Source of the DNA: Hahella sp.
GTDB lineage: Bacteria > Pseudomonadota > Gammaproteobacteria > Pseudomonadales > Oleiphilaceae
Length of the DNA: 64,000 nt
Assembly (NCBI GenBank): GCA_028280065.1
Contig: JANQMN010000099.1
Coordinates: 31,541-95,540 of the forward strand
Direction of reading: 5' to 3'
The notes below the pieces were generated by a model. That model had not been told where the DNA came from, did not search any database, and saw only the letters and a program-made list of their open reading frames with translations. Both the position numbers and the translations under genes were made by a program. Below are positions 29,962-39,581 of this stretch, piece by piece (within the stretch, counting starts at the first letter, position 1; each line of letters begins with the position of its first letter).

Positions 29962-32900
29962 TTGGAAAGACTACTGGTTTCAAAACATGCTGTTGTCCTA
30001 TTAGCTGCGTTGTCTTTATTGCAAATTTACTCAGTTCATGCATATAGCCAGGTACCTGCACGTTTCAAGCACCTTACGACAGCTGACGGCCTATCAAACA
30101 ATCAGGTCACAGACATTTTACAGGACCATCACGGATTTCTTTGGATAGCCACCAATAACGGACTTAGTCGCTATGATGGTTATGCGTTTCAAGTCTATCG
30201 GCACAGTTTCGGAGATCCACAGGGTCTCAAAAGTAGCGCGATCAATAGCTTATTCCTGGATAGCAAGGATCGGCTTTGGGTGGGTACTGCCAATGGGCTT
30301 CACCAATTCAATTTCCACCGACTTTCATTTCGACATCATGACAGCCCCCAAAACCAAAGTGATTGGAACGTTAGGAGCATCGCCGAAACGGCGGATGGGA
30401 ATCTTATTATTGGTAGTGAGAGCGGTTTGCTCCAACTCGATCCTGAATCAGGTGATTTCAGTGCCTATTTTGCCCCAGAACACCCGAATCAGTGGCTCAA
30501 TGACGCATCTATTAACGCAGTTTTAATGGATCGGAGTAATTCCCTGTGGATAGGCACGGAAACTGGCCTGTACCGGCATAGTAAAAGCAACGGTAGAGTC
30601 ATTGCATATGTGCATGTGGAAGGCAATCCCAATAGCTTGGTTGAAGGCAGTGTACTTTCACTTTTTGAAGACAAGAGTGGCCATATTTGGATTGGTATCG
30701 ATGGAGGATTGAGTCAGCTCGATCCTGTCAATAACCGGGTTTGGAACTACTACCATGAAGATGATGGTGGTGCGGCTGACCAGTTGGTGGGTGATGAAGT
30801 ATTAGATGTCACTCAAGATGACCAGGGGATTATTTGGATTGCAACGACGGAAGGCTTAAACCGTTATGACGCAGTTAAAAAGGTGTTTACCCCCTATTTT
30901 CATCATCCCGACTTTGCGGACTCGTTAGCGCATAGTCAGACAACGAGTTTATACATAGATCGCTCCGGTATCCTGTGGACAGGTACAGCAGGTGGCGGAT
31001 TAAGTCGGCTGAATTTGAAGCGTAAACCATTTCACCATGCTCAACATCAACCGGGTAAGAGTGACTCGCTTGGATACGATTCCGTGCTTTCTTTTAAGGA
31101 AGATGGTCAGGGTCGTCTCTGGGTCGGTTTAGATGATGAAGGATTCAATCGCTTTGATCCGGAAACAGGGGATTTTGAGCGGTTTGAGTATGAAGCCGAG
31201 GATTATCCAACCACTGAAAATCAGGAAGGTATTTTCTATATCGACTCCGGCGGCATCCATAAAGACCGCATTCGATCCATAGAGGTTGATTCCACAGGTA
31301 ACCTGTGGATGGGAACCAGTGAAGGTTTGGAGTATTTTAATCTAGAGTCCATCCAATTCCGCCATTTCAGTCCAAAGGAAGACCGACCTCACAGTCTAAG
31401 CGCAGAAGATATTCTTGTCGTTCGTCTAACGGCGCCGGAAGTTCTCTGGTTGGGTACGGACGGTGGCGGCTTAATTCGTTTTAATCCGAAAACTTATGAG
31501 ACGAAGATTTATCGTCACCAGCCTGGTGACCCGACCAGTCTAAGTGGCGATACCGTGACTGCAATCCTACCCAATGGTGATGGCAAACTTTGGATTGCCA
31601 CCAAAGGAGCGGGTTTAAATCTCTTCGATTCCAATTCGGAGCAGTTTAAGTCATGGCGGAGTACGAAAACTTCTGATCACTCACTGAGCCATGACAATGT
31701 CTGGAGTCTTCATTTAAGTGGGCAGGGCAACTTATGGATTGGGACAGATAACGGCTTAAACAGACTAAATCCCGCAACAGAGAAAATAGAACATTTTGGC
31801 GAAAATGAAGGTATTACTGCACCTATTATATTGGGCATCCTGGAGGATAATTCTGGAAATCTATGGTTAAGCAAAGAAAGGGGCGTTTCAAAGTTTAATC
31901 CAGCATTGCTTACGGTAAGAAACTATTCATCGCGAAATGGCTTGCCGACGGATCAGTTTCTTCATGGCGCTTATTACAAAAGCAGTACCGGCCAATTCTA
32001 TCTGGGAAGTAACCAAGGCATGGTGTTTTTCGATCCGGAAATGATTGAGGACAACTCCCACCAGCCTAAGTTGTTGCTTACGGGACTGCAGATATTTAAC
32101 AAATCAATCATCCCAGGTGACGATTCTCCTCTAGACAGTGCTGTTTCTGAGGCAAAAAAACTGCATCTAACCTGGCGTGATAAGGTGGTTTCTTTTACTT
32201 TTTCAGCGTTGGATTTTACCAACCCTGAAAACAATCTGTATCAATATAAGCTTGAGGGATTTGATCTCGACTGGAGCGAGAGCAACCGGCGACGAGTAGT
32301 CAGCTATACCAACTTACCCGCCGGGACCTACTTGTTTAGAGTTAGGGGCTCCAACAATGATGGTATTTGGAGCGATAATGAAATAGCGCTTGCGGTAGAG
32401 GTGGCCCCACCACCATGGCAAACCTGGTGGGCTTATTCGATTTACCTAATATTAACGGCGGCAACTCTCATTGCAGTCATTTGGTACCGAACGCTGAAAC
32501 TCAGAAAAGCGCTGGCGGCACGAGAGAAGGCCAATCTATTGCTGGAACAGAAAGTCGCAGATCGAACAAACGAACTCAACCTTAAGAATCTGGAACTGGA
32601 AAAGTCCAATCGGAATATTATCAGCAGCATTCAATATGCACAGAAGATTCAACATGCTCTGTTACCGAGTGATAGCTTGGTAAAACAGTTGTTTGATGAT
32701 TGTTTTATAGTCTGGCAGCCTCGGGATATTGTTGGTGGTGATGTTTACTATATTGATCAACTTAATGGCTTCACGGTTGTGGCGGTAATCGACTGCACGG
32801 GGCATGGTGTTCCAGGCGCTTTCATGACGATGCTGGCCTCTTCCGGACTACGCCGCATCACAGTAGATGAAAACTGTTTGAATCCCTCAGAAATTCTTAC

Positions 32901-33372
32901 ACGCCTCAATATGATTGTGAAGAAATCGCTTCAGCAGGACTCAGATCATGTCCGTTCGGATGATGGGATGGATGCTGCAGTTTGTGTGGTGAGTCCGGAG
33001 CAAAAGGAACTTACTTTTGCCGGCGCTAATTTGCCATTGACCTATGCCTACCAGGATCAAATACATGCCATTAAAGGTGATCGACATAGTATCGGCTATA
33101 AAAAATCAGACATGGATTATCAATTCACCAACCATACCGTTGCCGTCGAAAAAGATATGGTTTTCTATCTTTACACTGATGGCATTACTGACCAGCTAGG
33201 CGGCCAAAAACGTCGCATGTTCGGAAACCGCAGGCTTAGAGAAGCGTTGTTAAAACGTCACCAACTTCCTTTTGACAAGCAAAAGGAAGAAGTGGTTGTC
33301 GAGTTCGATAACTATCGATCAGATCACACTGCCCAGGATGACTTTACCCTTATCGGATTTAGGATTAGGTAA
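29962..33372 (+). CDS. Two-component-regulator propeller / Y_Y_Y / TM / SpoIIE-PP2C phosphatase (SiaA-like output)
   Basis: TTG start after GAGGGAGA; many GxLWIGTxxGLxR propeller repeats; Y_Y_Y-like NLYQYKLEGFDLDWSESNRRRVVSYTNLPAGTYLFRVRGSNNDGIWS; TM; WQPRDIVGGDVYY...DCTGHGVPGAFMTML SpoIIE domain. Confidence 0.9.
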   Translation: MERLLVSKHAVVLLAALSLLQIYSVHAYSQVPARFKHLTTADGLSNNQVTDILQDHHGFLWIATNNGLSRYDGYAFQVYRHSFGDPQGLKSSAINSLFLDSKDRLWVGTANGLHQFNFHRLSFRHHDSPQNQSDWNVRSIAETADGNLIIGSESGLLQLDPESGDFSAYFAPEHPNQWLNDASINAVLMDRSNSLWIGTETGLYRHSKSNGRVIAYVHVEGNPNSLVEGSVLSLFEDKSGHIWIGIDGGLSQLDPVNNRVWNYYHEDDGGAADQLVGDEVLDVTQDDQGIIWIATTEGLNRYDAVKKVFTPYFHHPDFADSLAHSQTTSLYIDRSGILWTGTAGGGLSRLNLKRKPFHHAQHQPGKSDSLGYDSVLSFKEDGQGRLWVGLDDEGFNRFDPETGDFERFEYEAEDYPTTENQEGIFYIDSGGIHKDRIRSIEVDSTGNLWMGTSEGLEYFNLESIQFRHFSPKEDRPHSLSAEDILVVRLTAPEVLWLGTDGGGLIRFNPKTYETKIYRHQPGDPTSLSGDTVTAILPNGDGKLWIATKGAGLNLFDSNSEQFKSWRSTKTSDHSLSHDNVWSLHLSGQGNLWIGTDNGLNRLNPATEKIEHFGENEGITAPIILGILEDNSGNLWLSKERGVSKFNPALLTVRNYSSRNGLPTDQFLHGAYYKSSTGQFYLGSNQGMVFFDPEMIEDNSHQPKLLLTGLQIFNKSIIPGDDSPLDSAVSEAKKLHLTWRDKVVSFTFSALDFTNPENNLYQYKLEGFDLDWSESNRRRVVSYTNLPAGTYLFRVRGSNNDGIWSDNEIALAVEVAPPPWQTWWAYSIYLILTAATLIAVIWYRTLKLRKALAAREKANLLLEQKVADRTNELNLKNLELEKSNRNIISSIQYAQKIQHALLPSDSLVKQLFDDCFIVWQPRDIVGGDVYYIDQLNGFTVVAVIDCTGHGVPGAFMTMLASSGLRRITVDENCLNPSEILTRLNMIVKKSLQQDSDHVRSDDGMDAAVCVVSPEQKELTFAGANLPLTYAYQDQIHAIKGDRHSIGYKKSDMDYQFTNHTVAVEKDMVFYLYTDGITDQLGGQKRRMFGNRRLREALLKRHQLPFDKQKEEVVVEFDNYRSDHTAQDDFTLIGFRIR

Positions 33373-33423
33373 CCTGCTACTTATAGGATACAGTTTTAAC
33401 AACAATGGATTGCCCTTAAAGTA

Positions 33424-34293
33424 TCAATGGTGTTTTCTCTGAGTTTGGCTGAAAAAATCAGCAAGCAATTCACCAACCTGCCGAGGATCATCCTCCTGTA
33501 AAAAATGCCCACAGTTGTCCAATTTTGTTAACTCGGCGGATGGAAAATCCTCTTGAAGACGTTGCATGGTTTTCGCTATGTCGGGCAATATTCTATCGTT
33601 TACTCCGTAGATTAGACGCAAGGGAATGTCGAGAGATTTTAGTTGCTTCTCCATTTGCTTAAAGGCTTTAGGACTTAAGCCCTGAGCGGCTTTCAGAAGA
33701 GCCCGCCGTGCTTCATCGGAAGCGAAGGGCCTTTGATAGGGTAAGATCTCCTCCGGACCTAAAGATGTCTTGTTCTTCATACCGAAATGCATGGCAGATT
33801 TGAGACCATGCGCGCTGGAAATCCACTGCTTGACTATTGGCAGATGGGTAGCCGCGATAAAGGCCTTCACCGCCCATGACATTTGGGGATAAACCACGGT
33901 GTTGAGAATACCCAGTGCCGTTGCTCTTTCGGGGTTGTCAACTACCCACTTGATGCCAATCGGGCCACCTAAATCGTGTACAACAATCGCTGTATTTTCA
34001 ATTGCAAGTGCATCCAGAAAGGCGTTGAGAATGGTGTTATAAAACCGAAAGCTATAGTTCACGTCTAAAGGCTTATCCGACAGGCCAAACCCCGGCAGGT
34101 CCAGGGCAATGACACGATTATTTTCGGCAAGCGCAGGCATGACATTACGCCACAGGTATGACGACGTTGGCCATCCATGCAATAACAATATTGGCGCTCC
34201 CTGACCCTGTTCCAGAAAGTGTAGTTTTAGTGATCTATCATCCTTAGTAGCGACCGTCACATAGTTACTTGTAATACCCGGGGCGAGCTTCAT
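33424..34293 (-). CDS. Alpha/beta hydrolase (haloalkane dehalogenase-like)
   Basis: LLLHGWPTSSYLWRNVMPAL, DLPGFGLSDKP, VVHDLGGPIG. Confidence 0.85.
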   Translation of the reverse strand: MKLAPGITSNYVTVATKDDRSLKLHFLEQGQGAPILLLHGWPTSSYLWRNVMPALAENNRVIALDLPGFGLSDKPLDVNYSFRFYNTILNAFLDALAIENTAIVVHDLGGPIGIKWVVDNPERATALGILNTVVYPQMSWAVKAFIAATHLPIVKQWISSAHGLKSAMHFGMKNKTSLGPEEILPYQRPFASDEARRALLKAAQGLSPKAFKQMEKQLKSLDIPLRLIYGVNDRILPDIAKTMQRLQEDFPSAELTKLDNCGHFLQEDDPRQVGELLADFFSQTQRKHH

Positions 34294-34325
34294 AGCTTAA
34301 ACCTCTTAACAGAATGGCCTTTTAT

Positions 34326-34338
34326 TGACGTAACGTCA
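34326..34338. promoter_or_regulatory. Palindrome 1, candidate TetR operator
   Basis: TGACGTAACGTCA. Confidence 0.65.
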
Positions 34339-34347
34339 CCATTATAA

Positions 34348-34360
34348 TGACGATGCGTCA
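34348..34360. promoter_or_regulatory. Palindrome 2, candidate TetR operator
   Basis: TGACGATGCGTCA, same TGACG-N3-CGTCA arms, 22 bp centre to centre from palindrome 1. Confidence 0.65.
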
Positions 34361-34383
34361 TAAATAAATCAAGCAGAATTTTT

Positions 34384-35136
34384 ATGCCGAAGATTATTAC
34401 TTCAGAAGAATTGCAAGCTCGAGAAATCCGAATTATTGAAACGGCATGTGAGCTGATACAGCAACAGGGTTTTGCGGCGATCACAATGGACAAAATCGTC
34501 GCCAAAGTGCCCTATTCGAAAGGCAGCGTTTATAAACACTTCAATTCTATTGAAGAACTGATGTTGGCGATTACCAATAGCGGTGCTTATCACCTGTTGG
34601 CTTTTATGGAAAGAGCAAAGCTATTTTCCGGATCAACCCGGGAAAGATACTTAGCGAGGGCTTTGGCCTATTTTGTTTATGGCCAGCTTTATCCGATTCA
34701 GTTTTTCTGTGAACTCGAAGCGATGACACCTTTGGTTCGGGAAAAAGCCAGCGCCAGGCATACTGAGGAGGGTAAAAGGTTACTACAATCTTTCTACTCC
34801 CTCGCCGCAGAATTTGTTGCGGACGGCGTAAAAGAAGGTGATTTAGTTCTTAGCGCCGATGCTACTCCGCAACGTATCGCTAATATTTCGTGGACATCGG
34901 AATTTGGTTTAGCCAGCTATACTCTTGCGGTAAGTTTTGGAAATGCCGCACACAAAAAGCAACAGGCTAAAAGACTCGAAGAGGAACTGTTCTGGATGGT
35001 AAATGTATTCATGGACGGGCTTGCCTGGCGGCCATTGACAAGCGAGCACAATTACCGGGATACCTGGGCTCGGATCAAAGAGGAAGTTTTTGCGGAAGAA
35101 GTTGGCAAATTATTAGAAGAGGAAGAGAGGCTTTGA
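34384..35136 (+). CDS. TetR family transcriptional regulator
   Basis: IIETACELIQQQGFAAITMDKIVAKVPYSKGSVYKHFNSIEELMLAI. Confidence 0.9.
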   Translation: MPKIITSEELQAREIRIIETACELIQQQGFAAITMDKIVAKVPYSKGSVYKHFNSIEELMLAITNSGAYHLLAFMERAKLFSGSTRERYLARALAYFVYGQLYPIQFFCELEAMTPLVREKASARHTEEGKRLLQSFYSLAAEFVADGVKEGDLVLSADATPQRIANISWTSEFGLASYTLAVSFGNAAHKKQQAKRLEEELFWMVNVFMDGLAWRPLTSEHNYRDTWARIKEEVFAEEVGKLLEEEERL

Positions 35137-35576
35137 GTTCAACTCAGCCAGCTTCGCGGATAGTTCAGATTATTTTTCAAAACGCGGACAAAGTTCTTCT
35201 GGGATATCGGCAAAATGTGCCGGTAGAAAACAATTTATGGGCTTTCCCGGGCGGAAGAATTGAGCCAGGCGAAACGCCAACTGAAGCGGCTTCTCGAGAA
35301 GCGCTGGAAGAAGTTGGCGTACAACCTTTGCAGTTATCTGAACTGTTTGACTTAGCTGATGCATACGGAAATGCTCATTATTTTTTCCTCTGTACCAAAT
35401 GGTCTGGAGATCTTTGCAATATGGAACCAGAATTGTATAGAGAAATAGGCTGGTTTCGGTTAAGTAAACTGCCAGCCGATTGTTCAGCAGTGACCTATGC
35501 GGCTCGAAAGCAACTCCAAAGTGTACTAGAGCAGCACCAAATCGTTTTTGACAGGTCGCTGAGGATTCAGGATTAA
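35133..35576 (+). CDS. NUDIX hydrolase
   Basis: GGRIEPGETPTEAASREALEEVGV Nudix box; TTG start overlapping the tetR stop. Confidence 0.9.
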   Translation: MSSTQPASRIVQIIFQNADKVLLGYRQNVPVENNLWAFPGGRIEPGETPTEAASREALEEVGVQPLQLSELFDLADAYGNAHYFFLCTKWSGDLCNMEPELYREIGWFRLSKLPADCSAVTYAARKQLQSVLEQHQIVFDRSLRIQD

Positions 35577-35631
35577 ATCAGATTGCAGTTTAACTCACCA
35601 ATAACAGAGGCGTTATTTGGAGGAAGATAAT

Positions 35632-36051
35632 ATGAGGCAAATTGTTATAAAGAATATAAAGGACCGTTTTGCTGTGCTTTCTGAGCTTGCCGAATCGTTG
35701 AATGACTTCCAATATTCAAAAAGCTTGGATCTCCCGAGATATAAATCGGCTGAAGACCATTTTTGGTGCTTAATCGGCGCCAGGGAAAGCTATTTCAGAG
35801 CAATAGTTGCCGGGGAGTGGCAAGGATTTAGTTGTTCGCTCCCTGATAATAGCAAGAGATCTGATTACATAAGTGCATTGAAGAAAACTGAGGAAGAGTT
35901 TGAGAATGTTTTGCGGGGAGTTGAGTGGTCTGAACCTTCGGAAAGTCTACTGGCTAGCCTGTATGAACATGAAGTCATGCATGAAGGCCAATTGATTAGG
36001 CTGGTGTATGGCTTGGGGTTGGAAATGCCTAAAAGCAGCAGATGGGCTTAG
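35632..36051 (+). CDS. DinB/YfiT-like superfamily protein
   Basis: RYKSAEDHFWCLIGARESYFRAIVAGEWQGF, LYEHEVMHEGQLIRLVYGLG. Confidence 0.65.
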   Translation: MRQIVIKNIKDRFAVLSELAESLNDFQYSKSLDLPRYKSAEDHFWCLIGARESYFRAIVAGEWQGFSCSLPDNSKRSDYISALKKTEEEFENVLRGVEWSEPSESLLASLYEHEVMHEGQLIRLVYGLGLEMPKSSRWA

Positions 36052-36062
36052 CTTGAATAACT

Positions 36063-36551
36063 ATGCTATTACCCGTTTCGAATAGAAGTGCAGAAATTGA
36101 ATTGAAACCTCTTCCACGAATCCAAGAAGAACACAATTTGGTCCTGATTATTGACGAAGGAAAAGAGTTCTTGCTGCATCCCGATGCGGCCGAAGCCTGG
36201 AAGCAATTGAAAGAATCGGCAGAAAAAGAAGGAATACACTTAGCCCTTGTATCTGCATTTCGCAGTATTAAACGCCAGAGTGAAATCATTGAAAACAAAC
36301 GAAGGAAGGGCATTCCAGAATCTGAAATCTTCAAAACCAACGTCCCAGCAGGGTTCAGTGAACACCATTCTGGACGAGCCATCGATGTTAGCACCGAAGG
36401 TTATGCGCCGCTGGAAGAAGAGTTTGAGCAATCACCTGCATTTCGTTGGCTGCAAAAACATAGTGAAGAGTTTGGTTTTTCATTGAGTTATCCACGAGAC
36501 AACAGCTATGGAATCGCTAATGAACCTTGGCATTGGTTTTACAAAGCTTAG
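36063..36551 (+). CDS. D-alanyl-D-alanine carboxypeptidase, VanY/M15 family
   Basis: LVSAFRSIKRQSEI, AGFSEHHSGRAIDV, RWLQKHSEEFGFSLSYP, EPWHW. Confidence 0.9.
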   Translation: MLLPVSNRSAEIELKPLPRIQEEHNLVLIIDEGKEFLLHPDAAEAWKQLKESAEKEGIHLALVSAFRSIKRQSEIIENKRRKGIPESEIFKTNVPAGFSEHHSGRAIDVSTEGYAPLEEEFEQSPAFRWLQKHSEEFGFSLSYPRDNSYGIANEPWHWFYKA

Positions 36552-36630
36552 AAGTTGATACTTGGCCTATGGCAGCAGGTTAGATATTCGCAGTGGAGAA
36601 AAGTAAACACTTTTCACAGAGGCAACAAAA

Positions 36631-37121
36631 TTGACGCTTGAGTTTAAAAACATAAACATCGAATCAGATTATGATTTATGCGTTCAATCGCGGCGCGATG
36701 CCTATTATTGTAGCTTCAATACATATGATGGTTTTTCTGATTTTATCTCTGGTTATCGAGAGAAACTCTCTCACCGCTTAGGGATGCAAGAGTGGTTTTG
36801 CAAACATGTCTGGTTTAATGACTGTATCGCAGGTCAATTAGGGTTTAGATCTACTTCCCCGGAGAAAATACTGGGTATGTGCATTTGATTTATCTTCTTC
36901 CCGAGTATAGAGGAAAAGGGTTAGCTGCCAACTTGCAAAAGTACATATTCGAAAAGCTAACCCAAGCTGGTTGCGCCCGAGCGGTACTTGTAGCAAGCAG
37001 AAAGAATAGACGTGCGTTAAATCATTATCAAAGATGCGGGTGGAAGTACGTTGAACCCTATCCAAAGCTCGAATTCATGGACTATTACGAGCTCCTACTT
37101 TATGAACCCAGTCATGCTTAG
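36631..37121 (+). pseudogene. GNAT acetyltransferase split by one frameshift
   Basis: Frame 1 ends ...SPEKILGMCI*; overlapping frame continues GYVHLIYLLPEYRGKGLAANLQKYIFEKL...NHYQRCGWKY. Confidence 0.75.
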
Positions 37122-37390
37122 ATTGATTTTGGGTATGCTCGCTTGGGAATAAAGAATTAGCACTTTAAAGCGACAATTTTAAAAAATGGCCGTTTAACAG
37201 CTGTCCTGAAGGCGCGTTTCTGCAAGAAAGCGATGGCCAAGGCGAGAATCATTTACTAGTTTTTACATTGACCCTAATTAATTAATTGCAGACAAGACCC
37301 GACAAGTTGCAATAGCGGTGCTGAAAAATCATGACCTTACTGCTGCAGCGGGGCACATTGCTGATGAAACGCTGACATGATGACCAGCTA

Positions 37391-37437
37391 TTTCCCCGAA
37401 GGGGAAACGTTTTATAGCCGGTGGTTTTAACCACCGG
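37391..37437. repeat. Left hairpin pair flanking the IS200-type gene
   Basis: TTTCCCCGAAGGGGAAA (37391-37407) and CCGGTGGTTTTAACCACCGG (37418-37437). Confidence 0.85.
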
Positions 37438-37491
37438 AACAGGTACCCTCAATCCAAGCCCTGAAAGGGCGACGCAATTCTGCTATAAAGT

Positions 37492-37944
37492 TTAGATCCA
37501 GGTATATCGTTCATCATATTCCACTTGGTGGCGCCTAAGAAACTGAGTGAACTCTTCCTTAAAAGACAAATTTCGGTGGTGGTTTTCCTGGTTATTAATA
37601 TACCGAGCCACTGATGCAATTTGAGATTCACTAACTGTGAAAGCGCCGTATCCTTCCTGCCATGAAAACCGATTCCTTAGGCGCCCTTGCTCATTTATCC
37701 ATTTTGATGAGTTTCCTTTTATTTTTTGAACAATCTCTGACAGAGAGTGCACTGGCCTCAGCTTTAACAGTATATGGACATGGTCAGGCATGCCACCTAT
37801 TTGCAGTATTTTTGCGTTTTCACCTCTGGCTATTCCGGTAATATAGCCATAAAGCTCTTCGCATATTTCCTGATTGATAATGGCCTCACGATTTTTCGTA
37901 CTGAAGATTAGGTGATATACCAAATTGGTTAACGTGCTTCCCAT
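37492..37944 (-). mobile_element. IS200/IS605-type (Y1, REP-associated-like) transposase
   Basis: YHLIFSTKNREAII, GGMPDHVHILLKL (HxH), INNQENHHRNLSFKEEF. Confidence 0.9.
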
Positions 37945-38000
37945 ATATTTTATCCTCCTTAAACGCCGTCCCTTCAGGACTACTCATTAGATCTTTCCTA

Positions 38001-38047
38001 CCGGTGGTTAAAACCACCGGCTATATATAGACAACCCCTTTGGGGTT
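38001..38047. repeat. Right hairpin pair flanking the IS200-type gene
   Basis: CCGGTGGTTAAAACCACCGG (38001-38020) and AACCCCTTTGGGGTT (38033-38047), mirror order of the left side. Confidence 0.85.
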
Positions 38048-38360
38048 AAATCTTAAATCCCCCCTATATTCAGTTTCATTTTAAGGACCGCTGTAGGCCC
38101 ACTATACCAGTTGTAAGGTTTGGTCAAACCTGGATTTCAAAATTGTTAGATAACGTTCCGACATCTACAGTTTAGTTTTCCATCAATAGCAACTAGCAAG
38201 TCGCCGACAATGTAGAACCTCACCGCTCATACACCGAGCAAGGGGCAAAACTCTTTATCGTTGATTGAAACACGTGCCTAACCCGTCGTTCGAGTAGACC
38301 GCCTAAAAGCTGCGCATTTGAATTCCCTCCAGAATCCCGTGACCCCACACTACCTCCGAC

Positions 38361-38441
38361 GTTACAGCCGGTTTCAGGAAGATTGAGCAGAGCTTGCTAT
38401 TAGCCACTAACCAGATGCCGAAACTACTTCCCGCCAATCTC
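38361..38441 (+). repeat. Dispersed approx. 80-bp repeat, copy 2
   Basis: Aligns to 25617-25696. Confidence 0.85.
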
Positions 38442-38799
38442 TATAAAGCAGCCCTTCACAGGCCTCGCTTACACTGCAGTTTTTATGAGATTTGACTCAA
38501 ACTTCCGAAGATTAGCCATTAACTGGAAACTTCAGAACGAACAGGCTCTGATCTTGCGAGAATCAGTTTGCAGATTGAGTGCAGCAGGCAGATTTTCCCA
38601 CTCTCGCCGGTTCCAAGCGTACCCTTTCGAAGGCCATGGCCGGATGGCCCAAGAACATTTTATCGAGATATACGGGTTCGGTTCTGCTACCGGCGAATTC
38701 GCGCGAGTTAGATCTGCAAAATAGGGATTAAATGCTCTGCCAACAAGCTAAAGCCGAGAGCCTAATTTCAGGTTAGAACCGGCTGTTCAAAATCCTGAA

Positions 38800-39432
38800 C
38801 TACTGCTTTCGTTCATCCTCACTAAACAGGAACGCCGGTAAACTCAATCCCAGAAAAATCCCGGTTAATCGCAGAACCAAAATGAGCGCCATTCCCGAGA
38901 TGCTTGCCAGTGTGTCGTCGATATGGAAGTGGATTAGTAAAAGATAGAGAGATCCGCCGGCGATAGCGGCGGTAGCGTAAATTTCCTTGTGAAAAATCAA
39001 CGGGATTTCATTGCAAATCACATCGCGTATGATGCCACCCGCAACGCCGGTCATTAACCCCATTAATAGAGCAATTTCTGGGCTGTGGCCTAGTCCAAGT
39101 GCCTTTTGCATACCGGCGAGAGTAAAGAATGCCAATCCGATAGCGTCACAGATTTCCAACATCCTAAGTGGCATCCATTGCAGCCTCACCAGGATAAAGG
39201 TTGCCAGCGCCGCCAATATACCGACGGCAAGATAATAAGTGTTGGCGATCCAAACTACAGGGTGAGCATTCAAGATAAGGTCGCGTAGGGTGCCTCCGCC
39301 CAGGCAGGTAATCAGGGCGACAACCAGTACGCCGAAGATATCCAGTTTCTTGTGACCGGCAGTAAGCGCACCGGAGATTGCAAATACCGCGATCCCGAAA
39401 AAGTCTAGAAAGATTATCAGAGTTGGATTCAT
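38800..39432 (-). CDS. TRIC-channel/UPF0126 (YicG-like) membrane protein
   Basis: FDFFGIAVFAISGALTAGHKKLDIFGV-like LDFFGIAVFAISGALTAGHKKLDIFGVLVVALITCLGGGTLRDLIL; GVAGGIIRDVICNEIPLIF. Confidence 0.9.
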   Translation of the reverse strand: MNPTLIIFLDFFGIAVFAISGALTAGHKKLDIFGVLVVALITCLGGGTLRDLILNAHPVVWIANTYYLAVGILAALATFILVRLQWMPLRMLEICDAIGLAFFTLAGMQKALGLGHSPEIALLMGLMTGVAGGIIRDVICNEIPLIFHKEIYATAAIAGGSLYLLLIHFHIDDTLASISGMALILVLRLTGIFLGLSLPAFLFSEDERKQ

Positions 39433-39581
39433 TAGACTGATCGTTTGCAAAAATTTTGGCAAGGATAGTGAGGTTCCAGCGAAAAACAAGTGTTTGCGAG
39501 CAGGAGATAGTATCTAAGGGAAAAGTTCGTTTACCGCTTGATCGTGCACGTCTTATACTGCGCTTTCGTTAGAATTGATCA

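Noticed and set aside
38485-38724. 79-aa ORF downstream of the dispersed repeat
   Set aside because: No recognisable domain, no clear ribosome-binding site, sits in a decayed intergenic region.
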